Shown: piece after piece, positions 10,571 through 22,614 of the stretch
Position numbering within the stretch: position 1 is the stretch's first letter
Layout: each line of letters starts with the position of its first letter
Source: Oscarella lobularis
Taxonomy: Eukaryota; Porifera; Homoscleromorpha; Homosclerophorida; Oscarellidae
DNA: 64,000 nucleotides
Direction of reading: 5' to 3'
Assembly (NCBI RefSeq): GCF_947507565.1
Contig: NC_089192.1
Coordinates: 1,240,001 to 1,304,000, forward strand
Translations under genes and position numbers: made by a program
The notes under the pieces: generated by a model
Seen by the model: only the letters and a program-made list of their open reading frames with translations
Database searches by the model: none
Told to the model about the DNA's origin: nothing

Positions 10571-13137
10571 TCAGGCAGTCTCTTTCAGGCAGACGATTCC
10601 AGCAAAATCGGAAGTAGTGGAAGTGTACTCAACCTGAATCTCGTCACGGGTACCAACGTGTTTGTAAGCATTGGTATCAGCAGAGTCTCGAAATCGAAAG
10701 TAGCGTCTAGTAGATCCTGCGTAGACATAGCCACTCCAACCGCATTGACTAAAGTAAACACACTCATTAGACCAAGGTTTATTTGAACCAAAAATCCTTA
10801 GTCCATCTCTGGTACTAGCCCAATAATAACCACGTGGACATGAATAAAATGTTGTCTTTGACCATGTAGTTGATTTTGAAACAGCATAGAAAACTTGAGG
10901 GTCGTATGTCGATTGGCGAAAGCCCCCACAACGGTCTGAACGTAACATCCATTGTTCAACTAAATTTTCAACTAGTTATTTATCACGCAAAATGAACGAA
11001 TTACTGGTATATACCTGCCAGACGATCACTCCCTCCTTCGACGTCTATGTAAACTGTGGCTGTGAGTACTCCGTTCACTTTTGCGACGCATTGGTAACGT
11101 CCGCTGTGTCGCGTCTCCACTGAAACGAACCGAAGAGTCCCATTGCCCAAGTCGAGAGCTTGGCTTTTGCAGCTGCTACATCTCACGAAAGACCATGAAA
11201 CATTAACGAATGTGCCTTGGGCAGCAGCACTACAATGCACTAATGCATTCTGTCCAACTTTCAGACGCAAATTCTTGGGAGGTCGTTCTATAAAGCCAGT
11301 TTCAAAAAGAACGACAACCTGTTTTTTGTTCCTGCCCAGTTGATTCTCCGCGTGGCACGCGTATGCTCCTTCGCCTTCATACTTTATGCCATGAAATGGC
11401 AACGTGGCGCAACTAGTTGAATTCAATAACTTTCTGTTGTGTCTCATCCATGTGACAGTTGGTAACGGTGGGCCAACTGCGCAGCACGTAATATTTTCGC
11501 CAGGAAAGACGTGTTTAACTTCGCCTTCAAAGCTTGTTATATTTGGCTTTCCTACCGATCAAAACTCGTAAAGAAAAAGTGTAGAAGTGACGTCGTACCT
11601 AGAACAGTGAGACGCACTTGATCTCTGAGAACCTGAGATGAATAGCTGTTGTTTGATGACGCTATGCACGTGTACTGGCCAGCATCTTGCATAAATACTG
11701 GAGAAATCTCCAATGTACATTTAGTCATTTCCGTTCTGTTTATAGACAGATCTCTGCCGTCCTCTCTCTTCCAAGAAAAACTGAAGTTCTTGAACGGACA
11801 AATAGTGCACTTGAGGGACGCTTTGGTATTGTTGATGACTTCAAGTCCGTGATTAATCTCTACACAGAATGCCTTAGAATAGTTTATCATTTTTTGTACG
11901 ATTATCACCGTGATAAACTGACACATCTGTTGAATGCGTCACATGTCCGTGACTGTTTTCAGCTCGACAAACGTAACGCCCGTTGTCTCTACTAGAAAAC
12001 TCAGAAATCACCAAACTACCATTTGAGTGAAAAAAAGAGTTTTCTGGCAAAGACGCTCCGTGGCGTGACCAATGAATTTTAGGTTGCGGATATCCTAATG
12101 CTTTGCAAGGCAAGACGACTTCAAGATTTGTAGGAAGAACTGTCAAACGCTTGGGTCCAATGTCTGTAAATTTAGGAGCCGCTAGAAGAGCACACGAAAA
12201 TTCAATTGTCACAATTTTACTAGTCATGACATCACTGACCGTGAATGAAGAGCTGCGCTGACGACTCTGCTACACCAAATACGTTTTCTGCGACACATAT
12301 GTACTCGCCTTCGTCGTCTTGATTAAGATTAGCAACGGTGAGCTTGTTCCGGTAATGTACGGATACTTGAGCGTTTGGTGGAAGTTGTTCGCGACCTGCT
12401 TTTCGCCAGTATATCGCCGGTTTGGGAAAACCAGTTACTTTGCACTCAAACTCCGCCGTTTTGCCTCTGATTCCCACGACATCTTTAGGTTTGAAGACAA
12501 ATGTGGGAGGAACTTAAAAAACAAATTTTGGCATTACAGTGGAACTGTAGAGATTTGAATTACCAACGCTAATTGAAATGGGACCCGAGTTTCCTCTTGG
12601 ACCCGGATCTCCTTTGTCTCCTTTTGGTCCTTTGGGACCTTTAGAAATGTAACGTACATAGGCTACAATTGTTTACACAACACGACAATCACCTTTTGGT
12701 CCTTGGTCTCCCTTTTTGCCCCGTCGACCCTCTGACCCGGTATCACCCTTGGGGCCTAAAACGTTCGATAAAAAACTAGGCAAAAATCGCGAGATTTCTA
12801 CCTTGAACGCACAACTTCTCGTTAGACTGACAAGAAGCTTTCAGAGCTTCAAGCTGGTGAAGGTCTCAGGGTCTAATTCGTTGTTTGACGCTAGTCTTAC
12901 CTGAAGTAGAGCTATCTTCCCAAAATAATCTGTAAATCCCGAATCAGACTGTCTCTTGGCTCGATCAGAGAGAGGATCAAGCTCATTCTCGGCGAGTTTG
13001 CCCTGATCGCAGCTCAAACTTACAGTCGATTGCAGCTTGACAAGCCAAGCAAAGTTGCCTGCAAACAGAAGTAGAGAAACGAGCGGCGTGCCGTAAATGA
13101 GAGCCTTCGTTGTGAAGGGAATTGCCTCCTTGCACAT
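10571..13137 (-). CDS. Gene A: type II membrane collagen/Ig protein, intact
   Basis: Nine exons, read on the minus strand: 12901-13137, 12802-12853, 12693-12755, 12564-12638, 12240-12512, 11909-12181, 11599-11859, 11015-11551 and 10571-10971. They sum to 2172 nt, coding for 723 aa without a stop. Order: short cytosolic tip, membrane helix (about residues 11-34), stalk with furin-like RAKR near residue 60, a short linker with Cys, two collagen Gly-X-Y exons (about 40 residues), Ig1, Ig2, Ig3, Ig4+Ig5 in one exon, and a C-terminal domain of about 125 aa with conserved YYWAS, CGW and FRFRDS motifs. From the linker exon on, every intron is phase 1. The start ATG is the one shared by the paralogues (MSKET-type). 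Gliomedin-type proteins have a similar membrane/collagen plan but end in olfactomedin; this end domain is different. Function unknown; surface recognition or adhesion is inferred. Confidence 0.87.
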
Positions 13138-13189
13138 TGCTCTCGACTAGACGACGTCCTGTCTCTTTGGCGACAATAGCGCTCTTCTT

Positions 13190-13315
13190 ATTCGCGACTA
13201 AGCAACGGTGTACCGTCATTCTCAACTTTATAAACAACGGCACTCTACTCAACTAAACAACGACGCTCTGCTCAACTAAACAACGGCGTACTGCCGACTA
13301 CAAGCTCACGTGCCC
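13190..13315 (-). promoter_or_regulatory. Gene A 5' flank: tandem repeats and CACGTG
   Basis: Contains several tandem copies of a unit with the core CAACTAAACAACGRCG, followed by a CACGTG E-box (13307-13312). Equivalent sequence lies upstream of genes E and J, so this is likely shared promoter DNA. Confidence 0.55.
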
Positions 13316-13506
13316 CACACCTCCACCGACATAAAGAAAGAGAGATAGCCCTGTCTCTCTATTTCCCCCAGTACACAATAGGCAGGTGTCCCACGTCGGC
13401 TGCACATACATGTAAAATGAAAGCGGCACCTTCAGCGTCTACACCCACTTGGTTCTTTCACATATTGCAAAACTATCTGAGAAAAGCAAGCAAGCAATTA
13501 ATTAAA
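13316..13506. other. Spacer upstream of gene A
   Basis: Related to the spacers upstream of genes E (about 29085-29280) and J (about 44957-45160). No gene is seen. Confidence 0.5.
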
Positions 13507-14345
13507 TCAGTAGTAGGGCTCGACTAGGAATAACTCCATGCTGTTTCTCCAATGAATAGCCGGCTTAGGATATCCAGTAGCCTTGCACTCAAACACAGCT
13601 TGACCGCCTTGCTTTCCAATCGTATCAACAGGCCTTACAATGAACTGAGGAGGATCTACAAGATTGATGATGACGATACAGAATCACTCTAGCAAGAAAA
13701 TAATCAGAAACGTACCAACGGTAAAAATCCTTGGATCAACGTCTCCTTTTGACCCCTTTTCTCCACGAGGTCCTATATCGCCTTTAGATCCTTTAGCGTC
13801 ATTTTTACCTAAAGTAGGGCTTCTAGTAAAAGAATTGTACATACTGCCGTTTGTACCTCGGATTCCTCGATCTCCCTTTAGGACCGACATTGCCTTTAGG
13901 TCCTACCAACAAAGGCTGTAAAAGGACTTACACAGCTGTTCCGGCATACCTTCTATGCGAATGTGGCTTCAGAGCTTGGAGCTACATCTAGATACCCAAT
14001 ATACAATCAGATATTAATTAAGTCTGATCCAATTATGCTTCCTTGCCATACCTGCGTAACTGCAATATCACCCAACCCGAGCGGAGATTCTTCGTACTTT
14101 TGTCGTCCATCTGATGTCAGCAAGCTTGAATCTGAGTCAGATCGAATCAAAAGGCAATCCGATCTGCGTGTTTTCTCTTGAAAGGTCGTTCACCGTTATC
14201 TGCAGCTTAGCAAGCCACAGAAAATTGCCCTCAAAGAGAAGAGTGGCGTCAGGATCTTCATGCCGGCAGTGAAGTCCTGCGTAATCGTCGTCTCAAGGTC
14301 GATATCACGAGTGCGGGCAGCTCGCGCGCAGCTCCACGTGCAATA
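13507..14345 (-). pseudogene. 5' half of a collagen/Ig gene, no 3' half
   Basis: On the minus strand this holds part of an Ig1 exon (13510-13655), a collagen exon (about 13717-13890) with Gly-X-Y repeats like gene B, and a decayed stalk/anchor region (about 13960-14345). The Ig1 exon stops halfway and no further Ig or C-terminal exons follow before gene A's promoter DNA. The stalk keeps an RIKRQSD furin-like motif, but the anchor sequence is frameshifted. Confidence 0.75.
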
Positions 14346-14488
14346 GAATCTACTTTGGGAATTGCTTCGTCCACGTACTGAAGCTGAACAGTTTTACTCC
14401 TAGGAGAACTCCGACGACGACGACTGACGACGACAGATAGTCGAGAGTCTTCCTTCGCGCATGCCTAGTTTCTCTCCAGCGTGACGAA

Positions 14489-15603
14489 TAGAGTCGTTCC
14501 GGTACTTTCGGACAACGTGTAGTTCGGACAGTTCTTGTGTGCGTTGGAGACGCTAGATCCAAACCGCTTTTGGCTGATCTTCTTCCTTGTTCTCTTAGAG
14601 ATTACTCACCAAAGTTTCGGCTGGATCGAAAGAGCCATCGCCAGATGACACGCCATTATTCGAGCAAGGTCAGTGACACGTACTTTCGGACACCCACATG
14701 CGATACGGACAGAGCGATTTTCTTCAAGATAATCAGAAGCAAATAGGGAAAGTTATATACCGTTGGAAAGCTCTTTCTTTGCTCTTTCATCCTATATTAA
14801 TTATTTAATTTAATTTGAATTGGTAATTGAATTACAGAATTTTAAAAATTGTCAAATTTTTGGCAATTTTGGACGCATTTGATAACGTTATTTTGTTGTA
14901 AAGCAAGCTCAGAAAAACTGAAAATTCATAGCTGTCAAGCTTTCTTTGCATTTCTCAAAAATAGCGTTTGCACAGATGGAAGGTGGCAGATAGCCAGAGA
15001 GAAAAGTCTGGCCATTCACCAAGCTACTTTCTGACCTTTCCTAGAGCATTTAAGAGTTACTAATGCCAGCTAACTGCATGTCAACTTGCTTTTTCTGAGT
15101 ATAGCGCCAGTGCACCTGTGCTAAACGCTATTTTCGAGAAATGCAAAGAAAGCTTGACAGCTATGAATTTTCAGTTTTTCTGAGCTTGCTTTACAACAAA
15201 ATAACGTTATCAAATGTGTCCAAAATTGCCAAAAATTTGACAATTTTTAAAATTCTGTAATTCAATTACCAATTCAAATTAAATTAAATAATTAATATAG
15301 GATGAAAGAGCAAAGAAAGAGCTTTCCAACGGTATATAACTTTCCCTATTTGCTTCTGATTATCTTGAAGAAAATCGCTCTGTCCGTATCGCATGTGGGT
15401 GTCCGAAAGTACGTGTCACTGACCTTGCTCGAATAATGGCGTGTCATCTAGCGATGGCTCTTTCGATCCAGCCGAAACTTTAGTGAGTAATCTCTAAGGG
15501 AACAAGAAAGAAGATCAGCCAAAAGCGGTTTGGATCTAGCGTCTCCAACGCGCACAAGAACTGTCCGAACTACATGTTGTCCGAAAGTACCGGAACGACT
15601 CTA
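14489..15603. mobile_element. Foldback element with arms of about 490 bp
   Basis: The left arm (14491-about 14977) and right arm (about 15117-15601) are near-perfect inverted copies around a spacer of about 140 bp. The outermost inverted sequence starts GAGTCGTTCCGGTAC and is flanked by TA on both sides, as expected for a TA target duplication. No transposase frame is present, so it is non-autonomous. Its right end lies 7 bp before the POLE4-like copy 1, whose 5' part is missing, and its left end lies in the 5' region of a dead collagen/Ig gene. Confidence 0.85.
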
Positions 15604-15610
15604 CACTACC

Positions 15611-15906
15611 TATGGTAAAAATGGATATTTCGTTGCATGGCGAGTCAGGAGTCGATGTTTCTCATTAAAAAAGCGACGGAATTATTTGTCGCATCCTTGG
15701 CTAAAGAGGTTCAAAGGAAAGCGAATGAAGCGAAGAGAAAGACGCTGCAGAAACGAGTCGTTGAATTGACTATAGAAGTTATTGGACAGCTCGCGTTTTT
15801 AGAGGGAACGATAGACAAAATGACATACACTGACGAAAGGTTCTACAAAAGTACCTCAGGCAGTCTCTTTCAAGCAGACGATACCAGCGAAATTGGAAGT
15901 AGATGA
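15611..15906 (+). pseudogene. POLE4-like fragment, copy 1 (best preserved)
   Basis: An open frame from 15637 gives 89 aa. It carries ASQES, FLI-KATELFVASLAKE, KRKTLQKR, ELTIE and LAFLEGTID, the signature of the POLE4 histone fold (a small subunit of DNA polymerase epsilon). A frame change upstream of 15637 breaks the DPDISL entry, the 5' part is lost next to the foldback element, and the usual stop is mutated. The frame therefore runs on into the antisense of gene B's last exon. Not likely functional. Confidence 0.75.
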
Positions 15907-18561
15907 AGAGTACTCAACTTTATACTCGTCATAGTTACCAGAGCTTTTGCAAGCATTGTTTGATGCGGAGTCTCGAAATCGAAAGTAGTATCTACTGAAT
16001 CCTCCGTAGACGTACTGACTCCAACCACATTGACCATGGTAGACGAATACACCAGACCAGTTGACATTTCTACCAAAAATTATCATCCCATCTTGGGTAC
16101 TAGCCCAATAGTATCCGCGTGGACATGAATACACGGTCGTCTTAGACCAAGAAATTGATTTTGATACAGCATAGAAAACTCGAGGGTTGTAAGTTGACTG
16201 GCGGAATCCTGCGCAATTGTCTGTACGCAACATCCATTCTTCCGCTAAATTTTGTCAATGAATTTAATGAAAGTCTGAACGATTAAAACTATTTCACCTG
16301 TGGGCTGATTTCCAACATTAATCTCAACTGTTGCCGTATGAGTTACTCCCTTAGCTTTTGCAGTGCAGTGATAAACACCGCTGTCCCAAATTTTTGCAGA
16401 GGCAAAAATAAGAGTGCCGTTGCCTAAATCACGAGCACTAGATTTATAGTAGCTACTGCAGCTGAGACATTTGGGAAGGCTCCAGGAGACGTCCACGGAA
16501 TTTCCTCCCAGTGCAGCACTGCAGTGCACGTTCGCCTTTTCCCCCACTTTGAGATGAAGCGTTTCGGGAGGACGTTCAATAAAACGAAAAGTGCTCAATA
16601 AAACGACAACATGTTTTTCATCAGTACCAAACTGATTCTCCGCATGACATGAGTATGCTCCTTCATCGAGGATACTATTGACTTGCAACGTGGCGCTGCC
16701 GAGTCCACTTGTCAATTGTTTGCCGTGCCTTTTCCATGTAACAGTAGGTAACGGTGGGCCAACCGCGGGGCATGTGATATTATCACCAGGACAGACGTAG
16801 ATAATGTCGCCTTGAATTATATCTGTTTTATTTGGCTTCTCTACATAAATATGCCTGTCAAGAATAGAAATGTGAAATTGCTACGTACCTAGAACAAAAC
16901 TCTTGATCTCTGCCTTACCTGCAACAATTTTGTTAAATAAATATTAATGTCAGAACGCATATAATACCTAGAACTGTAAGAGATACGTGATCTTTTAGAA
17001 TCTGAGAAGAATAGCTGTCTCTTGATGAGGCCACGCACGAGTAATTGCCAGCATCTTGCATAAATACTGGAGAAATCTCCAGTGCACACTTTGTTATTTC
17101 CGTTCTGTAACTTCTGTTTATAGGGAACTCTTTGCCGTCTTTTTTCCAAGCAAAGCTGAAGTTCTTGAACGGACAAATAGTGCAGATGATAAACGCTTTG
17201 GTATTGTTGATGACTTGAAGTCCGTGAAATATCTCTACAGATTAACTTAGAATTATTCTACCCATTTCCAAGCTATTATCACCGTGATAAACTGACACAT
17301 CTGTTGAATGCGTCACATGTCCGTGACTGTTTTCAGCTCGACAAACGTAACGCCCGTTGTCTCTACTAGAAAACTCAGAAATCACCAAACTACCATTTGA
17401 GTGAAAAAAAGAGTTTTGTGGCAAAGACGCTCCGTGTCGTGACCAACGAATTTTAGGTTGCGGATATCCTGATGCCTTACAAGGCAAGACAACTGCAGGC
17501 TTTGTAGGAAGAACTGTCAAACGCTTGGGTCCAACGCTTGTAAACTTCGGAGCCGCTAGAAGAGCACACAAGTTCGATTGTCACAATTTACCAATCATGG
17601 CATCAGTGATTCACTGACCGTAAATAAAGAGCTGCGCTGACGACTCTGCTACACCGAATACGCTTTCAGCGACGCACACGTACACTCCTTCATCTTCTAG
17701 CTTTAAGTCTGTGATTACAAATTTGTGACGATGATCTGGTAATATTCCAGCTCGACTAGGAACAACTCCATGCTGTTTTCTCCAGTGAATAGCCGGCTTA
17801 GGATATCCGGTAGCTTTGCATTCGAACACAGCTTGACCGCCTTGTTTTCCAATTGTATCAACAGGCTTTGCAATGAACTGAGGGAGATCTACAATGAAGA
17901 TGACAATACGAAATCACACTAGCAAGTAAAAATCAGAAACATACCAACGGGAATAAGCTTTGAACCAGCGTCTCCTTTTGACCCCTTTTCTCCACGAAGT
18001 CCAATATCGCCTTTAGATCCTTTTGCGCCATTTGTACCTGCAGCAAGGCTTCTGGTAAGTAAAAGAATAAAGGTACTGCTGTTTGTACCTCGTATTCCTC
18101 GGATTCCTTGATCTCCCTTTTCTCCTTTAGGACCAGTATTACCTTTAGGTCCTACCAACAAAAAGGTTTAGAAGAACTTTCCCAGAGCCGTTCAAGCATA
18201 CCTTCTATGCAAAGTTCCTGGTTTTCTGTGCATGTGGCTTTTAGAGCTTGGAGCTACAATTACCCAATATACAATGCGTATTCAGTTGCTCTCCTTGCCA
18301 TACCTGCTTTACTGCAATTTGACTAAAAAGATCCCCAAATCCGAGATCGGATTGCCTTTTGATTCGATCTGGCTCAGATATGCTGACATCAGATGGAAGC
18401 CCAATAGTAAGAAGAATCTCCGTGTTCTCTCTTGAAAGGTCGTTAACCGCTGTCTGCAGTTTAGCAAGCCACAGAAAATTGCCGGCAAAGAGCAGAAGAG
18501 AAACGAGTGGAGTCACGTAGACGAGGCTCTTTGTGCTGCCAGGGAGGTCCTGCCTACTCAT
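15856..18561 (-). CDS. Gene B: type II membrane collagen/Ig protein, intact
   Basis: Same plan as gene A. C-terminal domain exon 15856-about 16245; Ig4+Ig5 about 16300-16835; a mini-exon coding KAEIKSFVLG (about 16888-16918); Ig3 about 16970-17231; Ig2 about 17280-17560; Ig1 about 17625-17890; two collagen exons about 17944-18153; linker about 18204-18252; stalk and membrane helix about 18305-18561. The start at 18561 (MSRQDL) matches the paralogues, although an in-frame ATG lies 42 nt upstream. The furin-like site reads RIKRQ. The collagen part is longer than in gene A (motifs GPKGNTGPKGEKGDQG and SKGDIGLRGEKGSKG). No internal stop was seen. With gene G it forms a second subtype of the family. 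Confidence 0.82.
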
Positions 18562-18603
18562 TGTCTCGAGCTCGATATCACGAGAATCGGAGGAGTGAAA
18601 CAA

Positions 18604-18751
18604 TTACCTGTGCGGGCGGTTCGCACGAAGCTCCACGTAGCGGTCACGACGACAAAATCGCTCTACGCATGCGTACAGTAGCTCTATACAACAGTGTACA
18701 TCTACAGCAGTTTCTCTCCGGCGAAATGGTCGGACAACGAAGCGACTGAAG
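18604..18751. promoter_or_regulatory. Divergent spacer between gene B (-) and POLE4-like copy 2 (+)
   Basis: Short spacer between two divergent 5' ends, with a CGCATGCG core at 18666-18673. A shared two-way promoter is inferred from position. Confidence 0.4.
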
Positions 18752-19013
18752 CGATGGAGGTGACCGAGGAGGAGTCTCTATCGGATGATGGTTGGAAATT
18801 GTTTCGACTTTCCTTGGAAGAGTGAAGTGAAAATTGATCCGGATATTTCGTTGGCGAGTCGATCAGGAGTCGGTGTTTCTGATTGCAAAAACGCCGGAGT
18901 TGTTTGTCACCTCCTTGGCGAAGGATGTTCATAGAAAAGCGAGTGGAACGAAGAGAAAGACTCTGCAGAAACGTGACGTACTCGCGTTTTTAGAAGGAGC
19001 GATAGACACATAG
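18752..19013 (+). pseudogene. POLE4-like copy 2
   Basis: Opens with an acidic leader (EAMEVTEEE type), then LFRLSLEE in place of the LPLGRVK helix start. A stop follows, then a frame change and the DPDISLAS, KTPELFVTSLAK, KRKTLQKRD and AFLEGAID pieces. The stretch between KRD and the end is deleted. Its stop is 29 nt from the gene C stop on the other strand. Confidence 0.75.
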
Positions 19014-19042
19014 TCACTGAAGAAAGGTTCTACAAAGGTAAC

Positions 19043-21635
19043 TCAGGCAGTCTCTTTCAGGCAGACGATTCCAGAAAAATAGGAATTAGATGAATCGTAC
19101 TGAACCTGATATTCGTCATCGTTACCAGAGTGTTTGTAAGCATTGGTTGATGCAGAGTCTCGAAATCGAAAGAAGTATCTGGTGGATCCTGCGTAGACGT
19201 AGCCTCTCCAACCACATTGACCAAGGTAAACGTATACACCAGACCAGTTGTTATTTGAACCAAAAATCCTTAATCCATCTCTGGTACTAGCCCAATAATA
19301 ACCACGTGGACATGAATAAAACGTTTTCTTTGACCAAGTAGTTGATTTTGAAACAGCATAGAAAACTCGCGAGTCGTATGTCGATTGGCGAAAGCCCCCA
19401 CAACGGTCTGAACGTAACATCCATTGCTCAACTAAATTTTCACTTGTTATTTATCACGCAAAATGATCTACTGGTGCATACCTGTCAGACGATCACTCCC
19501 TCCTTCGACGTCTACGTAAACTGTGGCTGTGAGTACTCCGTTCACTTTTGCAACGCATTGGTAACGTCCGCTGTGTCGCGTCTCCACTGAAACAAACCGA
19601 AGAGTCCCATTGCCCAAGTCGAGAGCTTGGGTTTTGCAGCTGCTACATCTCACGAAAGACCATGAGACATTAACGAATGTGCCTTGGGCAGCAGCACTAC
19701 AATGCACTAATGCATTCTGCCCAACTTTCAGACGCAAATTCTTTGGAGGTCGTTCTATAAAGCCAGTTTCAAAAAGAACGACAACCTGTTTTCTGTCCGT
19801 GCCCAGTTGATTCCCCGCGTGACACGTGTATGCTCCTTCGCCTTCATACGTTATGCCATGAAATGGCAACGTGGCGCAACAAGTTGCATTCAATAACTTT
19901 CTGTTGTGTCTCATCCATGTGACAGTTGGTAACGGTGGGCCAACCGCGCAGCACGTAATATTTTCGCCAGGAAGGACGTGTTTAATTTCGCCTTTAAAGC
20001 TTGTTATATTTGGCTTTCCTACCGATCAAAACTCGTAAAGTAAAAGTGTAGAAGTGAAATCGTACCTAGAACAGTGAGACGCACTTGATCTCTGAGAACC
20101 TGAGATGAATAGCTGTTGTTTGATGACGCTTTGCACGTGTACTTGCATAAATACTGGAGAAATCTCTAATGTGCATGTAGTTATTTCCGTTCTGTTTATA
20201 GGCAGTTCTCTGTCGTCCTCTCTCTTCCAAGAAAAACTGAAGATCTTGAACTGACAAATAGTGCATTTAAGGGAAGCTTTGGTATTGTTGATAACTTCAA
20301 GTCCGTGAATGATCTCTACAGATTAAATTAGGATTATTTAGTCTATGCTTCTACCATGGATTGTTGAGAGACTCTCAACAATCCGACCTTCTACTAGTAG
20401 TGATCTTTACCGTGATAAACTGATACATCTGTTGAATGCGTCACATGTCCGTGAATGTTTTCAGCTCGACAGATGTAGCGCCCGTTGTCTCTTCTAGAAA
20501 AGTTAAAGATCACAAGACTACAATTTGAGACCAAAGAGTTTTTTGGCAAAGGCGCTCCATGCCGAGACCAGCTAATTTTAGGTGGCGAGTGGCCTGATGC
20601 CTTGCAAGGTAAGACGACGTCAGGATCTGTTGGAAGTACTGTCAAACGCTTAGGTCCAACGAGTATAAATTTAGGAGCCGCTAGAAAAACACACAAATTC
20701 GATTGCCACGATTTACTAGTCATGACATCACTGACCGTGAATAGAGAGCTGGGCAGGCGACTCTGCTACACCGAATACGTTCTCTGCGATACATATGTAT
20801 TGCCCTTCGTCGTGTTGACGGAGATTAGTAATGGTGAGCTTATTCCGGTAATGTACGGATACATGAGCGTTTGGTGGAAGTTGTTTGCTGCCTGCTTTTC
20901 GCCAATATATCGTCGGCTTGGGAAAACCAGTTACTTTGCACTCAAACCCCGCCGTTCCACCTCTAACTCCCACAACATCTTTAGGTTTGAAAACAAACGT
21001 GGGAGGGACTTGAAGAACAAAGGTCAGGAATACAGTAAAATTGTAGAGATGCGAATCACCAACGCTAATTGACAAAGGACCCGAGTTTCCTTTTGGACCC
21101 GGATCTCCTTTGTCTCCCTTTGGTCCTTTAGGACCTGTAGAAATGTAACGTAAATAGGCTACAATTGTTTACACAATATGGCTATCACCTTGTGGTCCTT
21201 TGTCTCCCTTTTCGCCTCGTCTACCCTGTGACCCAGGGTCGCCTTTGGGTCCTAAAACTTTAGATCAAACAAACTGTCTAATAGTCGCGAGCTCTTTCAC
21301 CTTGAACGCACAGTGTCTCGTTCGACTGACAAGAAGCTTTCAGAGCTTCAAGCTGGTGAAAGCCTCGGGGTCTATTTCATTGTTTGATGCTGCAGTATCC
21401 TTACCTGAAGTTGAGCTATTCTTCCAAAAGCATCCGTGATTCCCGAATCAGACTGTCGCTTGGCTCGGCCAGAGAGTGAGTCAGGAAGCTCATGTTTGCA
21501 GAGACCGCAGCTCAAATTTACGGTCGACTGCAGCTGGACAAGCCAAGCAAAGTTGCCCGCAAACAGAAGTAGGGAAACGAGCGGTGTGCCGTAAATGAAA
21601 GCCTTCGTTTTGAGGGGGGTCGTCTCCTTGCTCAT
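19043..21635 (-). pseudogene. Gene C: collagen/Ig gene with an 11-bp deletion in Ig3
   Basis: All family parts are present on the minus strand: C-terminal domain 19043-about 19443, Ig4+Ig5 about 19483-20022, Ig3 about 20065-20321, Ig2 about 20408-20680, Ig1 about 20735-21012, collagen about 21060-21255, linker about 21302-21352, stalk and anchor about 21410-21635 with RAKRQ. Compared with genes A and D, the Ig3 exon lacks 11 nt around 20141, removing the DAGxYxC part of the Ig F strand and shifting the frame. Everything downstream (Ig4, Ig5, end domain) stays open in the original frame, so the lesion may be recent or allelic. A 13-bp inverted repeat lies in the Ig2-Ig3 intron near 20356. Confidence 0.75.
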
Positions 21636-21660
21636 TGTTCTCTTCAACTACAAAGGATGC

Positions 21661-21680
21661 TCACGTGCGCTCCACCAATC
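21661..21680 (-). promoter_or_regulatory. Gene C upstream CACGTG and CCAAT boxes
   Basis: CACGTG at 21662-21667 and CCAAT at 21675-21679. The pair recurs with the same spacing upstream of genes H and I and, slightly further apart, gene D. Confidence 0.5.
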
Positions 21681-21769
21681 ACGAAGTGACCGCAGGGCTT
21701 TAGAGTGTTGTTTGAACTGCTCGCTGTAGGGGACACACAGTGACAAAGAAAACGTTGGAAAATAGTGTA

Positions 21770-22610
21770 ACGTCTGCAGTTCAGGCACTCTCCTTGCGAC
21801 AAACGATTCCAGCGAAGTTAGAAGGGCAAACTTGTGCTAGGATATTTGGCAACAACATAGCTTTTTCTCGGTCCCAGTACAGCAACTTAAGTTGAGGCAG
21901 AACACTTTTAAAAGAACTGTACTGTACACACTGCTATTCGTACCTCGGATTCCTTGATCTCCCTTTTCTCCTTTACGACTAGTATTGTCTTTAGGTCTTA
22001 CCAAAAAAAGGTGGTACAGGAATGTGCACAGCTGTTCCAGCATACCTTCTATGCAAAGTTCCTGGTTTTCAGTGCATGCGGCTTTGAGAGCTCTACAATT
22101 AATTATCCAATATACAATTTTAAATTTAGCTGCACTCCCTTGCCATACCTGCTTTACCGCAAGGTCATTAACCGTTATCACGCAGTAAATTTAGCAAGCC
22201 ACAGAAAATTGCCCGCGAAGAGCAGAAGAGAAACGAATGGAGTCAGATAGACGAGGCTCTTCGTGTCGGCAGTGAAGTCCTGCTTACCTGGTACTCATCG
22301 CCTTGAGCCCAACGTGCGCAAACAGGATTCACAAGAATCGGAGGCGGGAACACAGACAACTCCGACGACAAAATCGCATGCGTAGATCGTAGATGCTCTC
22401 CAGCAAAATGAGACAGTGACTGGTGACCTAGGAGAAAGTGCACGACGAGCCTCTGCTGATGTGAGAAATTGCTGCAACTCCTCTTGTGGCAAGAGTCAAG
22501 AATATGGTGAAATCCCCGTGGACATGAATAAACCGTTGTCGTGGACCGAGTAGTTGATTTCGACACAGACGAGTATTGGATCAGTGTCACCTCTCTCTCT
22601 CTCCACAACG
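21770..22610 (-). pseudogene. Shuffled collagen/Ig remnants between genes C and D
   Basis: In order along the window: a scrap of the C-terminal domain end (about 21778-21825), a collagen exon (about 21945-22005), a linker exon (about 22042-22095), a decayed stalk/anchor (about 22100-22290), and a scrap of the middle of the C-terminal domain (about 22510-22610, with VSKST and VYSCPRG). The pieces are out of order relative to an intact gene and no frame connects them. Confidence 0.7.
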
Positions 22611-22614
22611 TCCA

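Noticed and set aside
10571-10971. Assignment of the array end domain to olfactomedin, fibrinogen, C1q, NC1 or C-type lectin
   Set aside because: None of the diagnostic motifs of these families is visible; left unassigned.
18562-18603. Upstream in-frame ATG as the start of gene B
   Set aside because: The 14 extra residues are not conserved; the family-wide start lies at 18561. Similar extra ATGs at C and J were also set aside.
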